Shown here: positions 4,690 to 7,282 of the stretch, in pieces
Layout of the letters: the number at the start of each line of letters is the position of its first letter
Position numbering within the stretch: the first letter of the stretch is position 1
From: an uncultured Gemmiger sp.
GTDB lineage: Bacteria; Bacillota; Clostridia; Oscillospirales; Ruminococcaceae
DNA length: 7,282 bases
Reading direction: 5' to 3'
NCBI GenBank assembly: GCA_959018215.1
Contig: CAUEKL010000113.1
Coordinates: 1-7,282, forward strand
The notes under the pieces: generated by a model
Seen by the model: the letters and a program-made list of their open reading frames with translations, nothing else
What the model was told of the DNA's origin: nothing
The model's database searches: none
Made by a program: the position numbers and the translations under genes

Positions 4690-7282
4690 ATGCTTACCTT
4701 ACTTCTGGGCCCTTCGGGCAGCGGAAAATCCTCCCGGCTGCGGGCCGAACTCAAGGCCCGGGCTGAGGCGGGACAGCGCAGCATCCTGATCGTGCCGGAG
4801 CAGTTCACCTCCTCCACCGAAGGGGCCCTTTACCGTACCCTGGGGGACACCCTGTCCGGCTATGTGGAAAGCTACTCCTTCACTTCCCTGGCCGAAGCCC
4901 TGCTGCGCCGGTACGGCGGTGCGGCGGTGCCCACCCTTACCGAAGCGGGCCGGGCAGTGCTGGTGCGCCGGGCGCTGGACTCGCTGCTGGACAAGGTGGT
5001 GTATTACAGCCGCCAGCGCCGCAGCGCCGCCTTCTGTGAGAAAGCCGCCCAGACCATCGATGAGCTGAAAAGCGCCGGGGTGACCCCCGCCCGGCTGGCC
5101 GATTATGCCCGCGCCCCCGGTGCGGACACGGACAAGCTGGGGGAACTGGCCCTGATCTACGAAACCTACGAAAGCTTGTTGGCCGGCACCGCCATGGACC
5201 CCGGAGACCGGCAGGAACAGGCGGCCCGCCGTTTGCAGGACGCCGACGGCGGCCGGGAATTCTTTGCCGGGCGGGCCGTGTACATTGATGAATTTGATAC
5301 CTTCAACGCCCCCAAACGGGCGCTGCTGGCCGCCATGCTGCCCGCTGCAGACCTGACGGTCAGTTTGTGCTGCGACCATCTTCAGGAGACCGACGGGGGC
5401 GTGGGCCTGTTCAGCGGTGCCCGGCAGGTGGCGGCCACCTTGCGCCGCATGGCCGGGCAGGCGGGGGTGCCGGTGCACACCGAGACCCTTACCCAGGATT
5501 ACCGCCATGGCAAGACCCCGGCTCTGGCCGAACTGTCCCTGCTGCTGGCCGACCCCGGCTATACCCCCGAACCGGTGCCCGAAACCCCGGCCGGGGAGCA
5601 GCCACCCATCGGCTGCTATCAGGCCGACAGCCGTCAGGGAGAAGCCAAGACTGCGGCTGCGGCGGTCAAGGCCCTGGCCCGCAAAGGGGTGCCTTACGGG
5701 AAGATGGCGGTCATCTGCCGGGATTCCGCGGCCTATCTGCCGGCGGTGCGGTATGAGTTCCGCCTGCAGAATATCCCGTTGTTCTGTGACGAGGCCACCA
5801 CCCCCGAAAACACCGCTCCCGCCCGGGCGGTGCTGGCCGCCCTGGATCTTCTGCGGGGCGGCATCGGAGGCGCGGCATTGCTGCGCCTGCTCAAGACCGG
5901 GCTGGTTCATATCCCGGAAGAACAGGCCTGCGCCCTGGAAAACTACGCCTATACCTGGCCCCTCCATGCGGAGGACTGGCGGGCACCCTTTACCCGCAAC
6001 CCTTCCGGCTATGTGGATACCTGGTCGGAACAGGACCATGCCGATCTGAAAAACGCCGAGGCCGCCCGCAGGTTTCTGGTGGACCGGGCCCAGACCTTCC
6101 TGGACAAGGCCCGGGGTGCCGCGGTGGGGGAACTGACCCGCCGTCTGTATCTGTTTTTGCAGGCTCTCGGGGCCGAGGACTCCCTGCAGCAGCTGGCGCA
6201 GGAACTGCGGGACCGTGGACTGCTGCCCGCCGCCGATGAAGCTTTGCGGGAGTGGAATGTGGTCAACGGGCTGCTCAACGACCTGGTCCGGCTGCTGGGG
6301 GAGGATGCGACCCTGACCCCGTTGGAGTACGCCGACCTGTTCACCCTGCTGCTGCGCACCACCGACATGGGGCATATTCCCCAAAGCCTGGACAGCGTGA
6401 TCTTCACCACCGCCGGACGGATGCGTCTGCCCGAGACCGACGCCTGCTTTGTGCTGGGACTGGCGGAAGGGGAGTTTCCTCAGACCCCCGGGGACCAGGG
6501 GCTCCTGACCCACGCCGACCGGGACACCATGATCGCCCAGGGGGCCGAACTGCCCGACTGCTTTGAAAACCGGGTCATCCGGGAACAGGTCTGCTTTTAT
6601 AAGGCGCTCACCGCGCCCGCCCGCTGGCTGTGGCTTTCCTGGCCCGGCGGCGCGGCGGGTCTGCCGGTCACGGCGGCCCTGGCCCCGGCGCTGGAGCTGA
6701 TGCAGATACCCGGCGTGCAGCCCGCCTCCGCCGATCTGGGGGCTACCCCGGCCTCTGCCCTGGACCTGCTGGGCAGTGTCTGGCAGCAGAACACCCCGGA
6801 ACGGGCGGCCGTGCTGGGCGCCTTGCGGGCGGTGGAAGAGACCCCTTCCGCAGCCCCCGGCTTTGCCGCCATTCAGCGGGCCGCCCGGCGGGAACCCGCC
6901 ACCGTCACCGACACCATCGCCCTGGAAAAGCTGCTGGGCCCCCGGCTGCACATCAGCCCCACCCGGTTCGAGCGGTATGCGGTGTGTCCCTTCGGCTACT
7001 TCATGCAGTACGTATTGCGGGCCAGACCCCGGCAGAAGGCCGAACTGGCCCCCAACATCAGCGGCACCCTGACCCACTGGGTGCTGGAACAGGCCCTGCG
7101 CCGCCAGGGGGATTCCTTCCGTACCCTGACCCGGGAGGAGATCGAGGCTTTGGTCAGCGACCTGGTCAAGGAATACGCCGAAGCCAATCTGCCCGGCGCG
7201 GGGGTGCGGATGCAGTACCTGCTGAGCCGCATTTCCCGCAACCTGGTTGGTCTGCTGGGGTTTATCCAGCGGGATATGAACC
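4690..7282 (+). CDS. addB: ATP-dependent helicase/nuclease subunit B (AddB), 3' end outside window
   Basis: The frame is open from ATG 4690 to the window edge: 864 codons of a protein usually about 1,150 long. AddB pairs with AddA to resect double-strand breaks up to a Chi site for RecA-dependent repair. MLTLLLGPSGSGKSSRL begins the protein, with Walker A at residues 7-14 (Lys13). VYIDEFDTF (197-205) is the motif II region. TTAGRMRLPE with LGLAEGEFP (589-597) is the conserved late helicase-like block. SPTRFERYAVCPFGYF holds Cys766, the first of four cysteines that bind the 4Fe-4S cluster of the nuclease domain. SGTLTHWVLE (791-800) carries the nuclease His796. The other three cysteines and the catalytic Asp and Lys should lie beyond the edge. 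The usual partner addA would be expected next. No stop or frameshift interrupts the visible part. Confidence 0.94.
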   Translation, partial: MLTLLLGPSGSGKSSRLRAELKARAEAGQRSILIVPEQFTSSTEGALYRTLGDTLSGYVESYSFTSLAEALLRRYGGAAVPTLTEAGRAVLVRRALDSLLDKVVYYSRQRRSAAFCEKAAQTIDELKSAGVTPARLADYARAPGADTDKLGELALIYETYESLLAGTAMDPGDRQEQAARRLQDADGGREFFAGRAVYIDEFDTFNAPKRALLAAMLPAADLTVSLCCDHLQETDGGVGLFSGARQVAATLRRMAGQAGVPVHTETLTQDYRHGKTPALAELSLLLADPGYTPEPVPETPAGEQPPIGCYQADSRQGEAKTAAAAVKALARKGVPYGKMAVICRDSAAYLPAVRYEFRLQNIPLFCDEATTPENTAPARAVLAALDLLRGGIGGAALLRLLKTGLVHIPEEQACALENYAYTWPLHAEDWRAPFTRNPSGYVDTWSEQDHADLKNAEAARRFLVDRAQTFLDKARGAAVGELTRRLYLFLQALGAEDSLQQLAQELRDRGLLPAADEALREWNVVNGLLNDLVRLLGEDATLTPLEYADLFTLLLRTTDMGHIPQSLDSVIFTTAGRMRLPETDACFVLGLAEGEFPQTPGDQGLLTHADRDTMIAQGAELPDCFENRVIREQVCFYKALTAPARWLWLSWPGGAAGLPVTAALAPALELMQIPGVQPASADLGATPASALDLLGSVWQQNTPERAAVLGALRAVEETPSAAPGFAAIQRAARREPATVTDTIALEKLLGPRLHISPTRFERYAVCPFGYFMQYVLRARPRQKAELAPNISGTLTHWVLEQALRRQGDSFRTLTREEIEALVSDLVKEYAEANLPGAGVRMQYLLSRISRNLVGLLGFIQRDMN

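Noticed and set aside
2943..4817. A 624-codon minus-strand open frame across ispE, spoIIR and the addB start
   Set aside because: It crosses three well-supported + strand genes and two intergenic control regions. It has a low-complexity, His/Gly-rich translation and no family resemblance.
4699..7077. A 792-codon minus-strand open frame opposite addB
   Set aside because: The + strand frame carries AddB motifs from end to end (Walker A, LGLAEGEFP, Fe-S Cys, nuclease His). The minus reading is Gly/Gln/Pro-rich with no recognisable domain, the usual shadow of GC-rich third positions.

Overview
The window reads as a GC-rich, spore-forming Firmicute of the class Clostridia. A gut Oscillospiraceae/Ruminococcaceae-type genome is my best guess. 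The evidence is the gene set (spoIIR, the Firmicute helicase-nuclease subunit addB, and an MEP-pathway ispE), strong GAAAGG/AGGAGG-type ribosome binding sites, and heavy G/C preference at third codon positions. All seven genes lie on the + strand, tightly packed. There are no RNA genes, mobile elements or CRISPR arrays. The long minus-strand open frames are shadows created by GC-rich codon use.

Region 1 (1-1193) holds the 3' end of a radical SAM protein with a helix-hairpin-helix DNA-binding motif, overlapping by 22 bp a DUF4130 / 'probable DNA metabolism' protein. The two form a conserved but biochemically uncharacterised pair thought to repair or modify DNA. This is the best candidate here for an undescribed system.

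Region 2 (1194-3959) opens with a 170-bp intergenic region. It carries an extended -10 promoter that sits inside an AT-rich dyad, followed by a GC-rich structured leader. Then come an Lrp/AsnC-type regulator, a fold-type I PLP aminotransferase whose start overlaps the regulator's stop by one base, and ispE, which makes an isoprenoid precursor. The regulator probably controls its own promoter and the aminotransferase.

Region 3 (3960-7282) begins with a 78-bp gap. It contains a 16-bp-stem hairpin whose right arm holds the spoIIR ribosome binding site and whose loop holds a possible forespore-type -10 element. spoIIR follows (the secreted signal that triggers sigma-E processing in the mother cell). 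Then comes addB, cut by the window edge after 864 codons, which encodes the iron-sulfur nuclease subunit of the AddAB double-strand-break resection enzyme. addA would be expected just downstream.

DNA repair genes therefore flank a central block of metabolism and sporulation genes. Family assignments rest on motifs read by eye, not on database searches.
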